DNA from: an uncultured Ruminococcus sp.
GTDB taxonomy: Bacteria; Bacillota; Clostridia; Oscillospirales; Ruminococcaceae
DNA length: 64,000 nucleotides
Direction of reading: 5' to 3'
NCBI GenBank assembly: GCA_902781565.1
Contig: CACZJT010000008.1
Coordinates: 1-64,000 of the forward strand
Under the pieces are notes generated by a model. The model made no database searches and had not been told where the DNA came from. It saw only the letters and a program-made list of their open reading frames with translations. Position 1 is the stretch's first letter; each line of letters begins with the position of its first letter. Shown piece by piece: positions 51,639-60,782 of this stretch. A program made the translations under genes and the position numbers.

Positions 51639-53945
51639 TCACTTGGTCTTTACGCTGTAGGTCTTGCTCCATGAGCCGTACTTGTATTTTCCTGCGGGGC
51701 TCTTGGTGAAGGCGCGTACTCTGAACTTGTAGGTCGTGCCGCTTGTCAGACCCTTGACGGTACCGCTCTTTGCGGTGGAAGCGAGGGTCTTTTGTGTATT
51801 CCAAGTGCTTGTCGCGGCATCATACATCTGGAGCTCGTAGCCCGAGCAGGTAACTGCGTTCCAAGTCAGCTTGATAGCGGAGGCGGATTTGGCTGCTTTG
51901 GTGCATACCACCTTGACGGGCTTTGTCATCGTAACGCCCGCATTGGAGGCTGTGCCCCATGTAACGGTACCGTTGGTCTTGTTGTAGGCTCTTACCTTGT
52001 ACTTGTAGACCTTTCCGGGCTCCAGACCGCTGTTGAGGTAAGTGAGCTTCGAGGAGCTTACAGCGGCGATCTTCTTGTACTTCTTGGTGGAGTCATTGTA
52101 GCGGTAGATCGCGTAGCCTGTAGCGTTGTCAGCCTTCTTCCAGGACAGCTTGATCTTGGTGGTGTTGGAAGCGTAGGAGGAGATCTTCACCTTAGAGGGT
52201 GTCTTTGCCGCAGGGGTGGGATCGACGGGAGTAGTGCCGTCGGAAACGATCTTGAATGTCGCGGTGGCGCTGCCCGTGTAATTGCCCTTGAGAGTTACCT
52301 TGACGGTAGCCGTTCCGGGCTTTACGTTGTTGGAGAAGGTCGCGGTGTAGTTGGTGCTGGAGAGCGCCTTTGCGCCGTCCTTGACCGAGAGGGTGGGCTT
52401 GATCTCCGCTCCCGTGTACTTCTGATCGGCTATAGCTCCGATAGTCGGGGTGATCTCTTTAGGGGCTACCTTGATGTCGATAGTCGCCTTGCCGCTCTTA
52501 TACTTTGCGGTCTCGGCGGCGGTGACGGTCACAGTTGCGGTGCCCGCGCCCTTGATCGTAGCCTTACCCGTCGAAGAAACGGTGATGACCGAGGTGTCGG
52601 AGGAATCGTAGCTGAGAGTTCCGCCGTCGGAAGCGGTCGCCTTTATGTCAAAAGCCGAGTCGCCGAAGGTCTTGGAGGTAACGTTGTCGATCTTGACGGT
52701 CTGAGCCTGCTTTACGACTACATCATCATCGGGAGGTATCACGGGGTTTGAAACGCCCACCGCGTCCATTATCGCCTGAATAACGTCCGGGTCGCCCCAT
52801 TTGAGGGTCTTGCGGTTGAAATGCCAGTGGTTCTCGGACTTGGAGGAGCCGTTCTTCGCGTTGTTGTCCCAAAGCACGCAGGGAATGCCGTTTTTCTCGC
52901 CGAGGGTGTAGTAGTAGGAAGCCCATGCGGTGCGGGCGTCGTTGTTGTTCTTGTTGGAAATGCCCATCTCGCCCATTACAACGGGAATACCCTTGCTCGT
53001 GAACTTATTTGACAGGCTTGCAAACATATCGTCCAGCTCCTTCCTGCCCGAAGAGGTGAACTGGGTGTATTTGGCGCTTGTGATATCGGTATCGCTTCCG
53101 AGGCAGAGGTCATAGGGTGTGTAAGCGTGGGTAGATACCATTATCCTGCCCGAGTTGCCCGAAACGGGGTCGGTGGGGAGCTTGTAGATATCCGCGACTG
53201 CGCTGCCCACGGAAGCGGCATAGCCCGGAGCCATGATGTAGCGGGTCTTGTTGTAGCCGCCGCTGTCTCTGATGGTGTTTACAGCCTGCTGGTTGAACTC
53301 ATTGATCGTGTTGGCGGAGTCGGTCATCGTAGCACTCGTATCCCACTGAGGACTGCTCCACTCATAGGAAGTTCCCGAAAGGCGGGGCTCGTTCAAAGTC
53401 TCGAAGATCAGCTTTTCGTCATAGTTCTTGAACTCCTCCGCGACCTGCGACCATACCGAATTGATGAATTTCAGCGATGCGGTCTTGTTTGCGCTGTCGG
53501 GATAGAATCCTATGCTTCCGTTTGAGCCTTTGATCTTGCCGTTTTCGCTCCACATATTGTCGTGGTGGATATTGATGATGACATACATTCCGTCATCGTA
53601 GGCGTAGTCAACTACCTCTTTTACCCTTGCCATCCAGGCGGAGTCGATAGTGTAGTTGCTGTCCATATGCTTCGCCCATGAGATCGGTATTCTTATCGTT
53701 TGGAAGCCCGCGTCATGTACGGCGTCTATCATCGCCTTGGTGGTCTTGGGGTTGCCCCATGAGGTCTCGGTGTTAAGTCCCGAACCTCCCGTCGCGTCAA
53801 GGGTATTGCCCAGGTTCCAGCCCGCGCCCATCTGATCGGTGATACTTGAACTTGCAGCCGAAACGGGGAGAGATGCAGCGATCGAAAGTCCGATGGTCAG
53901 CGCCGCTGCCGCCGCAGTGCCGCGCTTTATTATCCTGCTTTTCAT
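51639..53945 (-). CDS. Secreted GH5 endoglucanase with Ig-like and fibronectin III domains
   Basis: About 768 residues. A signal peptide ends near VSAASS (residue 30-33). The GH5 catalytic domain (about 36-400) has GWNLGNTLDA, IRIPISW, the acid/base Glu186 in LNEPR and the nucleophile Glu326 in VVMGEMG. After a Pro/Asp linker come a bacterial Ig-like domain (about 410-495), a beta-sandwich repeat with YTGxxIKPTLSV (about 500-565) and two fibronectin III domains (about 590-765). No dockerin, carbohydrate-binding module or wall anchor is seen, so it is probably free beta-1,4-glucanase. ATG 53945 is preferred since AAAGGA touches ATG 53957. Confidence 0.9.
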   Translation of the reverse strand: MKSRIIKRGTAAAAALTIGLSIAASLPVSAASSSITDQMGAGWNLGNTLDATGGSGLNTETSWGNPKTTKAMIDAVHDAGFQTIRIPISWAKHMDSNYTIDSAWMARVKEVVDYAYDDGMYVIINIHHDNMWSENGKIKGSNGSIGFYPDSANKTASLKFINSVWSQVAEEFKNYDEKLIFETLNEPRLSGTSYEWSSPQWDTSATMTDSANTINEFNQQAVNTIRDSGGYNKTRYIMAPGYAASVGSAVADIYKLPTDPVSGNSGRIMVSTHAYTPYDLCLGSDTDITSAKYTQFTSSGRKELDDMFASLSNKFTSKGIPVVMGEMGISNKNNNDARTAWASYYYTLGEKNGIPCVLWDNNAKNGSSKSENHWHFNRKTLKWGDPDVIQAIMDAVGVSNPVIPPDDDVVVKQAQTVKIDNVTSKTFGDSAFDIKATASDGGTLSYDSSDTSVITVSSTGKATIKGAGTATVTVTAAETAKYKSGKATIDIKVAPKEITPTIGAIADQKYTGAEIKPTLSVKDGAKALSSTNYTATFSNNVKPGTATVKVTLKGNYTGSATATFKIVSDGTTPVDPTPAAKTPSKVKISSYASNTTKIKLSWKKADNATGYAIYRYNDSTKKYKKIAAVSSSKLTYLNSGLEPGKVYKYKVRAYNKTNGTVTWGTASNAGVTMTKPVKVVCTKAAKSASAIKLTWNAVTCSGYELQMYDAATSTWNTQKTLASTAKSGTVKGLTSGTTYKFRVRAFTKSPAGKYKYGSWSKTYSVKTK

Positions 53946-54122
53946 TCTTTTTACCATTCCTTTCTACAGGTATAATGGACGATTTTCCATTAACTTTTAT
54001 TATAGCATACTTCACAAAAAAATTCAAGTCCAAAGTCATATTTTAAACGTTTTCGCTTAAAATTTTATATATGCTAAAAAATCAATACCGAAAAACCCAA
54101 ACCCCCCGCATTATGTGAGCGT

Positions 54123-54166
54123 AAAAAAGCCATAGTACCTCCGTTTCCTGTCGAAAATACTATGGC
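54123..54166 (-). terminator. Terminator of the epimerase gene
   Basis: GCCATAGTA / TACTATGGC stem followed on the minus strand by six T. Confidence 0.8.
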
Positions 54167-54199
54167 ATGGTCTTCTTACCGTTGACGATAATCGGCGCG

Positions 54200-55144
54200 T
54201 CACAGCTTATCGCGCATTTCCATCGTGTTTTTCAGTCCCCAGCGGAAGGTCGAGATACGCTGGGCTTTGGTGGTGTCGTATGTCCAGTTGGCGAGGGCGG
54301 CTTCGGGGTCGAAGTAGTTGTAGTCGTTCCTGGCTCGTGACTTGTTGTAGCTGACTATTTTCGGAGGTATCCTCACCTCGGGAGTTCCGATGCGGAAAGA
54401 CTCCGCACCGAATTCGAGAAGCTGTTTCGCCGAGATCTTCTCCTTATCACAGATGTTATACAATCCCTCGTACCTGCCGTTGGGGATATTCACTATTCCC
54501 ATGATGAAATCCACGTAGTTGTATACGCTGCAAAACGAGAAGTAATAGTTCCCCTCCCCATAAATGTAGGCAGAGTTGGTCTTTCTGTCGAAAACGTGCT
54601 CTTTAAGGTTATCCTCGAAGGTCGGGGTGTAGATAGGTGCAAGCCTTGCGATGACAGGCACGCTGTCGGCTTTCTTGAAGGCTTTCAGAAGCATTTTCTC
54701 CGAATACATCTTCAGGTCGGAATAATAGGTGGTGCCCTTTTCGGCAGAGCTTTCCCTGATCGGGTCTCTGCCCTTCTGAATGCCGTAGATCTGTGTTGTG
54801 CTGGTGAGGATAAAGTTCTTCACCTTGGCTTTTGCCGCCGCGGCGTAGATGTACTTATCCACAAACTTTGAGTGCTTTATCTCGCTGTCGGCAACGGTGC
54901 TTTCAAGATCGTTGTCGCAGGTGAAGGAGATGTAGACCACTGTGTCTATCTTGTTTTTTTCCAAGATGTCTGTTATAGTGTCCGATTCGTTCATGTCGCA
55001 GGAAGTATAATGAAAATACTCATCGTCCGCGCGGGGGCTGAACTGATTATCCACAGCGAACACCTGATGCTTTTTTTCGATGAGCTTATCGACGACTTCC
55101 TTGCCTATGCGCCCTCTCGCTCCCGTTACCATTACATTAGCCAT
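54200..55144 (-). CDS. NAD-dependent epimerase/dehydratase (extended SDR)
   Basis: 314 residues. The Rossmann motif VTGARGRIGKEV (6-17) and the catalytic YSDLK near 141-145 identify an extended short-chain dehydrogenase, a family acting on nucleotide sugars. The Ser/Thr of the active site is in LTSTTQIYG. The C-terminal half has less typical features such as YNKSRARNDYNYFDP. No sugar-nucleotide genes lie next to it, so its substrate is unknown. It has its own gap upstream and terminator downstream. Confidence 0.8.
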   Translation of the reverse strand: MANVMVTGARGRIGKEVVDKLIEKKHQVFAVDNQFSPRADDEYFHYTSCDMNESDTITDILEKNKIDTVVYISFTCDNDLESTVADSEIKHSKFVDKYIYAAAAKAKVKNFILTSTTQIYGIQKGRDPIRESSAEKGTTYYSDLKMYSEKMLLKAFKKADSVPVIARLAPIYTPTFEDNLKEHVFDRKTNSAYIYGEGNYYFSFCSVYNYVDFIMGIVNIPNGRYEGLYNICDKEKISAKQLLEFGAESFRIGTPEVRIPPKIVSYNKSRARNDYNYFDPEAALANWTYDTTKAQRISTFRWGLKNTMEMRDKL

Positions 55145-55458
55145 TTCCGTTCATTCCTTTCTGACGGTATTTCTCTATCCCTATTCATAACAAATGCGAC
55201 GGACAGATGTCGTCCATTTCACAATAATATCATATCGCTTTATATATTATAACATACTTTTGCCCGTTTGAAAATACTTTTTTTTACATAATCATAAAAG
55301 TTTTATTTTCCTTATAAATTCACTTGCGAAAATTTGTGAAATGTGTTACAATAATAAGTGTGCCCGATAGGGTGAAGTTTGATTTATGAACGTTTGTTTA
55401 GTAATGCTTGACATATTACAGGATAAATATATTCCCTTAAAGTAAGGAGTAATAGAAA
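55145..55458. promoter_or_regulatory. Divergent promoter region
   Basis: AT-rich gap between the divergent epimerase and MBOAT-like genes. On plus, TTGCGA (55324-55329), 17 bases, TACAAT (55347-55352). On minus, a TATAAT (about 55255-55250) with a poor -35 likely serves the epimerase gene. No repeat or RNA is seen. TTGACA at about 55408 lacks a good -10. Confidence 0.55.
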
Positions 55459-56829
55459 TTGACCTATTCGACTTTGATATTCGCTTCGGTGGTGCTTCCG
55501 ATAAGCGTGCTGTTTCTGTTCTTTGACCGCTCGACGGAGTACAAGAACCTTATTCTCTGCGTGACCTCTTTCCTATTTGTCACTTGGGGGATAAACTCTC
55601 TTGCGGGGCTCATGTTCCTTTCGGTATTTGCGGACTGTTTCTTCGCGATAGCCATAGAGAACATGACGAAGAAAAACGATAGGAGCCGCGCGATAGTGTT
55701 CTTTATCGCGGACATTCTCATGAACGGCTTTCTGTTCCTGCTGCTGGCACGCAACGAGCTGTTTGAGGGCTCGGAGAAGCTCTCCCTTGCAAAGATATAC
55801 ATACCTGCGGGGGCGGCGTTCTACACCCTCAAAAACTTCTCCTACGTATACGATGTTTTCACTGCTCGGTGCAGTGCGGAGCGCAATCCCTTCCGCCTGC
55901 TGACCTACGGCATGAATTATGCCTTCCTGCTGGCGGGTCCCGTGGTGAGGTACAAGGACATCGAGCCTCAGCTAAAAAGCCGCAGGCTCACGGGTGCGCT
56001 TATGAGCAGGGGACTAAAGAGCTTCGCCATAGGCTTTGCCAAGACCGTGATACTTCTCCCCGTACTGAAAAAGCTCACGGACGCGGGGCTTTACGGTGAG
56101 GATACCTCGGCGGCGGCGGCTCTTGTCGGAATGCTCGCATGGTTCGGGACGGCGTGGTTCGGCTTCACGGGGCTTTCGGATATGGGTACGGGCATAGCCT
56201 GCATGAACGGCTTCGATGTGCCGCTCAATTACGAAAGACTTTCCCCAAAGAATCTGATCGGCGGTACGATAAGGTGCTATAACACCTCGATGATAGACTT
56301 TTTTAAGGACATTCGCGGCGTTGACAATAAGATAGTCGGCGCGGTGCTGACCGTGATACTGGCAGTCCTCGGCGCGGGCTTCTATTCGAGCACAAAGACC
56401 ATGCTCATCATCGGCGCGATAGCGGGCGTGATACTCGCCGCCGAATATATGTGGGGCTATGACAATATCGAGAAGCTGCCTTCGGCGCTGAAGGCGGTCA
56501 TCGCGTTCATCGCGGTGTTCCTGCTGTTCAGCCCTATGGCGTTCGAGAGCTTCGGCGGCTGGAAGAACTGGCTCGGAGAGCTGACGAGCTTCGGGAGCCT
56601 TGCACCTGCGGCGGAGCTGAAAAAGCTGCTCCTCGGGAACATACTCATCGTCGCCGTATGTATAATTGCGGCTTCGCCGATAGGAAAATACCTTTCCGAC
56701 GGACTGGACAGCCTTGCGGCAAGGTCGGCTAAGAGCTCTGCGGCGGTCAATACCTTAAAGACCGTCTGCATAGCGGTCCTGCTGGCGGTAAGCTACATAC
56801 TCCTTGCCGCCGAAATGATAGCGAAATAA
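55459..56829 (+). CDS. MBOAT-like membrane protein lacking catalytic histidines
   Basis: 456 residues, about 11-12 membrane helices. It follows the AlgI/DltB pattern of membrane-bound O-acyltransferases: FVTWGINSLAGL early, AAFYTLKNFSYVYDVF near 117, AGPVVRYKDIEPQ near 160 and FGFTGLSDMGTGIACMNGF near 234. But where MBOATs have RRWHISLSxWFRDY this reads RCYNTSMIDFFKDI, and where they have GLWHG it reads GAGFY. Both conserved His are thus missing without shortening. TTG 55459 follows AAGGAG by nine bases. A short DHHW-like gene follows. Acyl transfer is doubtful. Confidence 0.75.
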   Translation: MTYSTLIFASVVLPISVLFLFFDRSTEYKNLILCVTSFLFVTWGINSLAGLMFLSVFADCFFAIAIENMTKKNDRSRAIVFFIADILMNGFLFLLLARNELFEGSEKLSLAKIYIPAGAAFYTLKNFSYVYDVFTARCSAERNPFRLLTYGMNYAFLLAGPVVRYKDIEPQLKSRRLTGALMSRGLKSFAIGFAKTVILLPVLKKLTDAGLYGEDTSAAAALVGMLAWFGTAWFGFTGLSDMGTGIACMNGFDVPLNYERLSPKNLIGGTIRCYNTSMIDFFKDIRGVDNKIVGAVLTVILAVLGAGFYSSTKTMLIIGAIAGVILAAEYMWGYDNIEKLPSALKAVIAFIAVFLLFSPMAFESFGGWKNWLGELTSFGSLAPAAELKKLLLGNILIVAVCIIAASPIGKYLSDGLDSLAARSAKSSAAVNTLKTVCIAVLLAVSYILLAAEMIAK

Positions 56830-56844
56830 CAGAGGTGCGGATAT

Positions 56845-57738
56845 ATGGATAACGAAAAACGCGGTATCCTCGACTCGGGGGCGACCTCGGCGGACGAGAT
56901 ACGCAGGTATTTACAGCAGTCCAATGAGGGCATAGAGAACTCGGAGGACGAGGAGAGCGAGAAGCTCGACGAGATCGCGGGGGAGGAACTGGCTTCCCAT
57001 AACAATACGGTGACTATCATCGTCATAGCCTTTGTGATGATCTTCTTTGGGACGGTGTTCACGGCGCTGACGAACTATCAGGACTTCTCCGAGGGCGAGG
57101 GCTTCACATGGAAGCGCTTCACATCGGGGAGCTTCTTCGGTGAGGTCGAGAAGAAGTTCAATAAGTCCCTGCCCTTGCAGGACTACCTGCACAATGCCGA
57201 GAGCGCTATCAAATACTGCTACGGCACGGGCAACAAGACCGACTACATAGACATAGAAGCCAAGCGCCTCGCGGACGACCCCTACAGTATGCACGAGGTC
57301 AACGAATACACGCCCCTTTCGGATTCGCAGGGGGAGTATAATCCCGTGTTCGACAACGGCGACAGCGACGACGGCAGGATGACTTCCGTTGTCACTACCG
57401 ACAACCATAAGAACAAGAAGCTCTCGGGCATAAAGATCACCACGCCTTATTACGTCGAAACGAATCCCGATGAATCCTACAAGACCACCGAGCTTGATCT
57501 CCACGCTCCCGACGTGAGCCATACGACTACCGAGGTGCCGATGGATATAACGCCGTTCACCACTGCCGAGACTACCGAGACCGAAACGGAAGCTCCGCAG
57601 GAGTCGGAAGAAGGCTCCGACACCGAGACTACGGCTGAAAGCTCCGAGACGGAAACTACGACCGAATCTCAGACCGAAACGCAGACGCAGGCTCAGACCA
57701 CGGGCGGTAACTTCGTTATAGCCGTCCCCGGCGCCTGA
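56845..57738 (+). CDS. Single-pass membrane protein, DHHW-like N-terminus only
   Basis: 297 residues. A cytoplasmic acidic N-terminus (1-50), one membrane helix (about 55-75), then YQDFSEGEGFTWKRFTSGSFFGEVEKKFNKSLPLQDYL, which matches the opening of DHHW/AlgX-type partners of MBOAT proteins. The SGNH-hydrolase body expected next is absent; a Thr/Glu-rich disordered tail (about 215-290, TTETETE-like) takes its place. It starts 15 bases after the MBOAT-like gene, so the two are an operon. An accessory or structural role is likely. Confidence 0.65.
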   Translation: MDNEKRGILDSGATSADEIRRYLQQSNEGIENSEDEESEKLDEIAGEELASHNNTVTIIVIAFVMIFFGTVFTALTNYQDFSEGEGFTWKRFTSGSFFGEVEKKFNKSLPLQDYLHNAESAIKYCYGTGNKTDYIDIEAKRLADDPYSMHEVNEYTPLSDSQGEYNPVFDNGDSDDGRMTSVVTTDNHKNKKLSGIKITTPYYVETNPDESYKTTELDLHAPDVSHTTTEVPMDITPFTTAETTETETEAPQESEEGSDTETTAESSETETTTESQTETQTQAQTTGGNFVIAVPGA

Positions 57739-57753
57739 TCAGTATACAGAGAT

Positions 57754-57785
57754 AAAGCCCCTCGGAAATGCTTCCGGGGGGCTTT
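57754..57785. terminator. Convergent terminator
   Basis: AAGCCCCTCGG / CCGGGGGGCTT stem with A and T rich flanks, between the plus-strand pair and the minus-strand xylB operon. Confidence 0.75.
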
Positions 57786-57787
57786 GT

Positions 57788-57985
57788 TTATCTTTTGTTA
57801 GTCTGATCGTTCGTATTCGCGTTCTTTTCGGCTTTCCATGCCTGTAATGCCCATATCAGCTCCAGCACCGCGGCGATGACGCCCACTATGGCATCATCGA
57901 CGGGTCCCGGCAGGAAGTCGGGGAGAACGAAATACGCAGCCGCGCCCACAAGCGTTATCAGCTGACGTTTCTTGAAGTTCTTCAT
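57788..57985 (-). CDS. Small DUF1232-like membrane protein
   Basis: 65 residues. A basic start, one or two membrane segments and VLPDFLPGPVDDAIV, which resembles the DUF1232 core (PIDLIPDFIPxLGYLDDAxV). It lacks the rest of that family's length. It begins seven bases after the xylB stop, so it belongs to that operon. No function is known. Confidence 0.65.
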   Translation of the reverse strand: MKNFKKRQLITLVGAAAYFVLPDFLPGPVDDAIVGVIAAVLELIWALQAWKAEKNANTNDQTNKR

Positions 57986-57992
57986 GACGGTA

Positions 57993-59516
57993 TCAGAGCC
58001 TCGCCAGCTTCGCGCACTGCGCCTTTACGGCGGGGTATATCTCGGCGTAAAGCCTGTAATACTTCTCGTACTCGGGGACGTTCGCGGGGTCGGGGTTTTG
58101 GGTCTTGTCCACCGATACCACTGCCTTGCAGGCTTCGGGTACGGAGCTGTAAACTCCCGCGCCCGTCAGTGCGAGGAGCGCCACGCCGAGGGCGGGTCCC
58201 TCTTTGCTCGCGGCGGTCTTAACGGGGCAGTTGTAGAGGTCGGCGAGCATGGAACGCCACAGGGGGGAGCTTCCGCCGCCGCCGCAAGCCATCATGTCGG
58301 AAACGTTTATCTTCATCTCGCGGAACACCTCAACGCAGTCGCGGAGCGAGTAGGAAACGCCCTCCAGCACCGCGCGGAGCATATGCTTCTTCGTGTGCAT
58401 AGCCGAGAGCCCGAAGAACATTCCGCGGGCGTTGGGGTCGAGGTGAGGTGTGCGCTCGCCCATGAGGTAGGGGAGGTAGAGCAGTCTTTCCGCGCCCACG
58501 GGGACTGTCATAGCTTCTTTGTCCATGAGGTAGTATTCGTCTACTCCCATGTACTTTGCGGTCTCCTTCTCGGCTTCGCAGAAGTTGTCGCGGAACCATT
58601 TGAGGGAAAGCCCCGCGCCCTGGGTAACGCCCATTACGTGCCATGTGTTCGGAACAGCCGCACAGCAGGTGTGTACCCTGCCCTTGGGGTCGATGGCGAT
58701 ATCCGAGGTATGAGCGAATACCACGCCCGAGGTGCCTATGGTCGTGAAAGCCTTGCCGTCCTCGGCAACGCCCGTGCCTATCGCCGCCGCCGCGTTGTCG
58801 CCTGCGCCGCCGACTACTATAGTGCCCTCGCAGAGCCCCAGCTCCTCAGCCATGCACTTTGTAAGAGTTCCCGTTACCTCGCAGGATTCGTATACCTTGC
58901 CGAGCCAGCTTTTGTCAATGCCGAAGGCGGTCAGCAGTTCGTCCGACCATTTGCGGTTCGGCACGTCGAGCAGCTGCATACCCGAAGCGTCGGATACTTC
59001 GGTGGCGTACTCGTGGGTCAGCACGAAGCGCAGGAAATCCTTGGGGAGAAGTATATGCGCTATCTTCTCGAATATCTCGGGCTCGTTGTTCTTTACCCAG
59101 AGTATCTTCGCCGCAGTCCAGCCCGTGAGGGCGGGGTTCGCGGTTATCTCTATGAGCTTCTCACGCCCGACCGTGGAGGTCATCCACTCCACCTCTGCTT
59201 CGGTGCGCTGGTCGCACCAGATGATAGAGCGGCGCAGGACGTTGTTGTCCTTATCGAGAAGCACAAGCCCGTGCATCTGTCCCGAAATGCCTATGCCCTT
59301 GACATCTTCCTTCTTCACACCGCTCTGAGCCATTACCGCCTTGATGGTGTTTATCATGGCGTTAGCCCAGTCCCCCGGCTCCTGCTCCGCGTAGCCGTTC
59401 CTGGGCTGATACATGGGGTATTCGATGGTCTTGGAGGCAATGACGGTGCCTTTCTCATCGAACAGCACTGTCTTTGTTCCGCTCGTTCCGCAGTCAACTC
59501 CGATAACGTATGCCAT
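57993..59516 (-). CDS. xylB: Xylulokinase
   Basis: 507 residues. FGGY-family kinase phosphorylating D-xylulose for the pentose phosphate pathway. GVDCGTSGTKT (6-16) is the phosphate loop, ISGQMHGLVLLD near 76 is the xylulokinase substrate motif, and Asp241 in GGAGDNAAAAIG is the likely catalytic base. The C-terminal FGGY signature region includes ACGGGGSSPLWRSMLAD. No xylose isomerase is in the window. The AAAGGAG before ATG 59516 is good. Confidence 0.92.
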   Translation of the reverse strand: MAYVIGVDCGTSGTKTVLFDEKGTVIASKTIEYPMYQPRNGYAEQEPGDWANAMINTIKAVMAQSGVKKEDVKGIGISGQMHGLVLLDKDNNVLRRSIIWCDQRTEAEVEWMTSTVGREKLIEITANPALTGWTAAKILWVKNNEPEIFEKIAHILLPKDFLRFVLTHEYATEVSDASGMQLLDVPNRKWSDELLTAFGIDKSWLGKVYESCEVTGTLTKCMAEELGLCEGTIVVGGAGDNAAAAIGTGVAEDGKAFTTIGTSGVVFAHTSDIAIDPKGRVHTCCAAVPNTWHVMGVTQGAGLSLKWFRDNFCEAEKETAKYMGVDEYYLMDKEAMTVPVGAERLLYLPYLMGERTPHLDPNARGMFFGLSAMHTKKHMLRAVLEGVSYSLRDCVEVFREMKINVSDMMACGGGGSSPLWRSMLADLYNCPVKTAASKEGPALGVALLALTGAGVYSSVPEACKAVVSVDKTQNPDPANVPEYEKYYRLYAEIYPAVKAQCAKLARL

Positions 59517-59624
59517 AGTTTCAAACTCCTTTATTATAAGATCGTCAGAAGTGACGTAATATCACCAATGATATAATTATACATGATTTTCCCGCCGATT
59601 GCAATAGCTGACGGGGATTTTTCA

Positions 59625-60767
59625 TCACAGCGCCGCGTAGACCGCGTTCACGATGTCGCGGGAGAGCTGTGTCGTGCCGCCGCCCGCACGCTGTACGAAG
59701 AGCGTCACCGCTGTCTTTTCGGCGGGGTCGCAGAGAAGATATGTCCCCGTCCAGCCGTCCCAGCCGAAAGCGCCCTTTGTGGCGAAGGTGCCTGCCGCGT
59801 TCCTGTCCTCAAGGCAGCGCACGAGGTTCCCGTAGCCGTAGCCGCGGGTGGAGTCCCAGTTCAGGGTGATCTTCTGCTCGGGGGTCAGACCGTTCTCACG
59901 CATGAAGTCCACGGCTCGGCGGCTTATGACGCCCGCGCCGCCGCAGGACAGCTCCGCCCCCAGCTTTGCGAAATCCCGCGCGGTGGAGAAAAGTCCCGCT
60001 CCGCCCGACTGGAATGCGGGCTTGCTGTCGAAGTCGAAAATGCAGAGGTTCACCCATTCGATGGGCTTTGCGTCCTTGCCCGCGCCCTCGTAAAGCACGC
60101 CGAGACGGCTGCGCTTCTCGGGAGGGACGAAGAACGCCGTGTCCTCCATGCCGAGGGGCTCGAAGATGTTCTCTGCATAGAACTCCGAAAGCTCCGTGTC
60201 CGCAAGTATCTCTATGACAGCACCCAGAATATCCGCCGACGAGCCGTACATCCATTCCCGACCCGCAGGGTATGCGAGGGGAGCTTTGCCTGCCGCCGCC
60301 GCAAATTCGCGGGTGGTCATGGACCTGCCCTCGCGAATGCTCTTTTCCAGATCGCCCCAGACCTTGTTCATGCCGTCAGCGCCCTCGTAGCCGCCCCCGG
60401 GATAGGCGATACCCGAGGTCATGTTCAGCAGGTCGCGTATCCTGATCTGAGGGCTTGCGATCTTCTCGCCGTCCTTGATGTAGTATGCGTCCTTAAACTC
60501 GGGAATGAACCACTCTATCGGGTAGGCGGGGTCGAGCCTGCCGCGCTCCATGAGTATCATGGCGGCGGTGGCTGTCACGATCTTGGAGCAGGAGAAAGCG
60601 CGGCAAATGGTATCGGGGGCAAAGGGCTTGCCCTCCGCAATGTCCGCAAGTCCCGCGGAGTATTCATGTACGGGCTTGCCGTCCTTGACGAGCACGAATG
60701 CCGCGCCGGTTTCCGCGCCGCTCTCTATGGCGCGGTCAATTATCTCGTTTATTCTGTACATATTCAT
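59625..60767 (-). CDS. Serine hydrolase, class C beta-lactamase fold
   Basis: 380 residues. The active-site SxxK is SCSK (about 59-62). The second motif YxN reads YGS (about 174-176), as in EstB-like esterases and many penicillin-binding-related hydrolases, and the third motif region is GWDGWTGT near 342. No signal peptide, so it is cytoplasmic, which argues against a true beta-lactamase. AAAGGAGG precedes ATG 60767. It follows hydF by 15 bases; the link is operonic, and no functional tie is evident. Confidence 0.85.
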   Translation of the reverse strand: MNMYRINEIIDRAIESGAETGAAFVLVKDGKPVHEYSAGLADIAEGKPFAPDTICRAFSCSKIVTATAAMILMERGRLDPAYPIEWFIPEFKDAYYIKDGEKIASPQIRIRDLLNMTSGIAYPGGGYEGADGMNKVWGDLEKSIREGRSMTTREFAAAAGKAPLAYPAGREWMYGSSADILGAVIEILADTELSEFYAENIFEPLGMEDTAFFVPPEKRSRLGVLYEGAGKDAKPIEWVNLCIFDFDSKPAFQSGGAGLFSTARDFAKLGAELSCGGAGVISRRAVDFMRENGLTPEQKITLNWDSTRGYGYGNLVRCLEDRNAAGTFATKGAFGWDGWTGTYLLCDPAEKTAVTLFVQRAGGGTTQLSRDIVNAVYAAL

Positions 60768-60782
60768 TATATCTGTCCTCCT

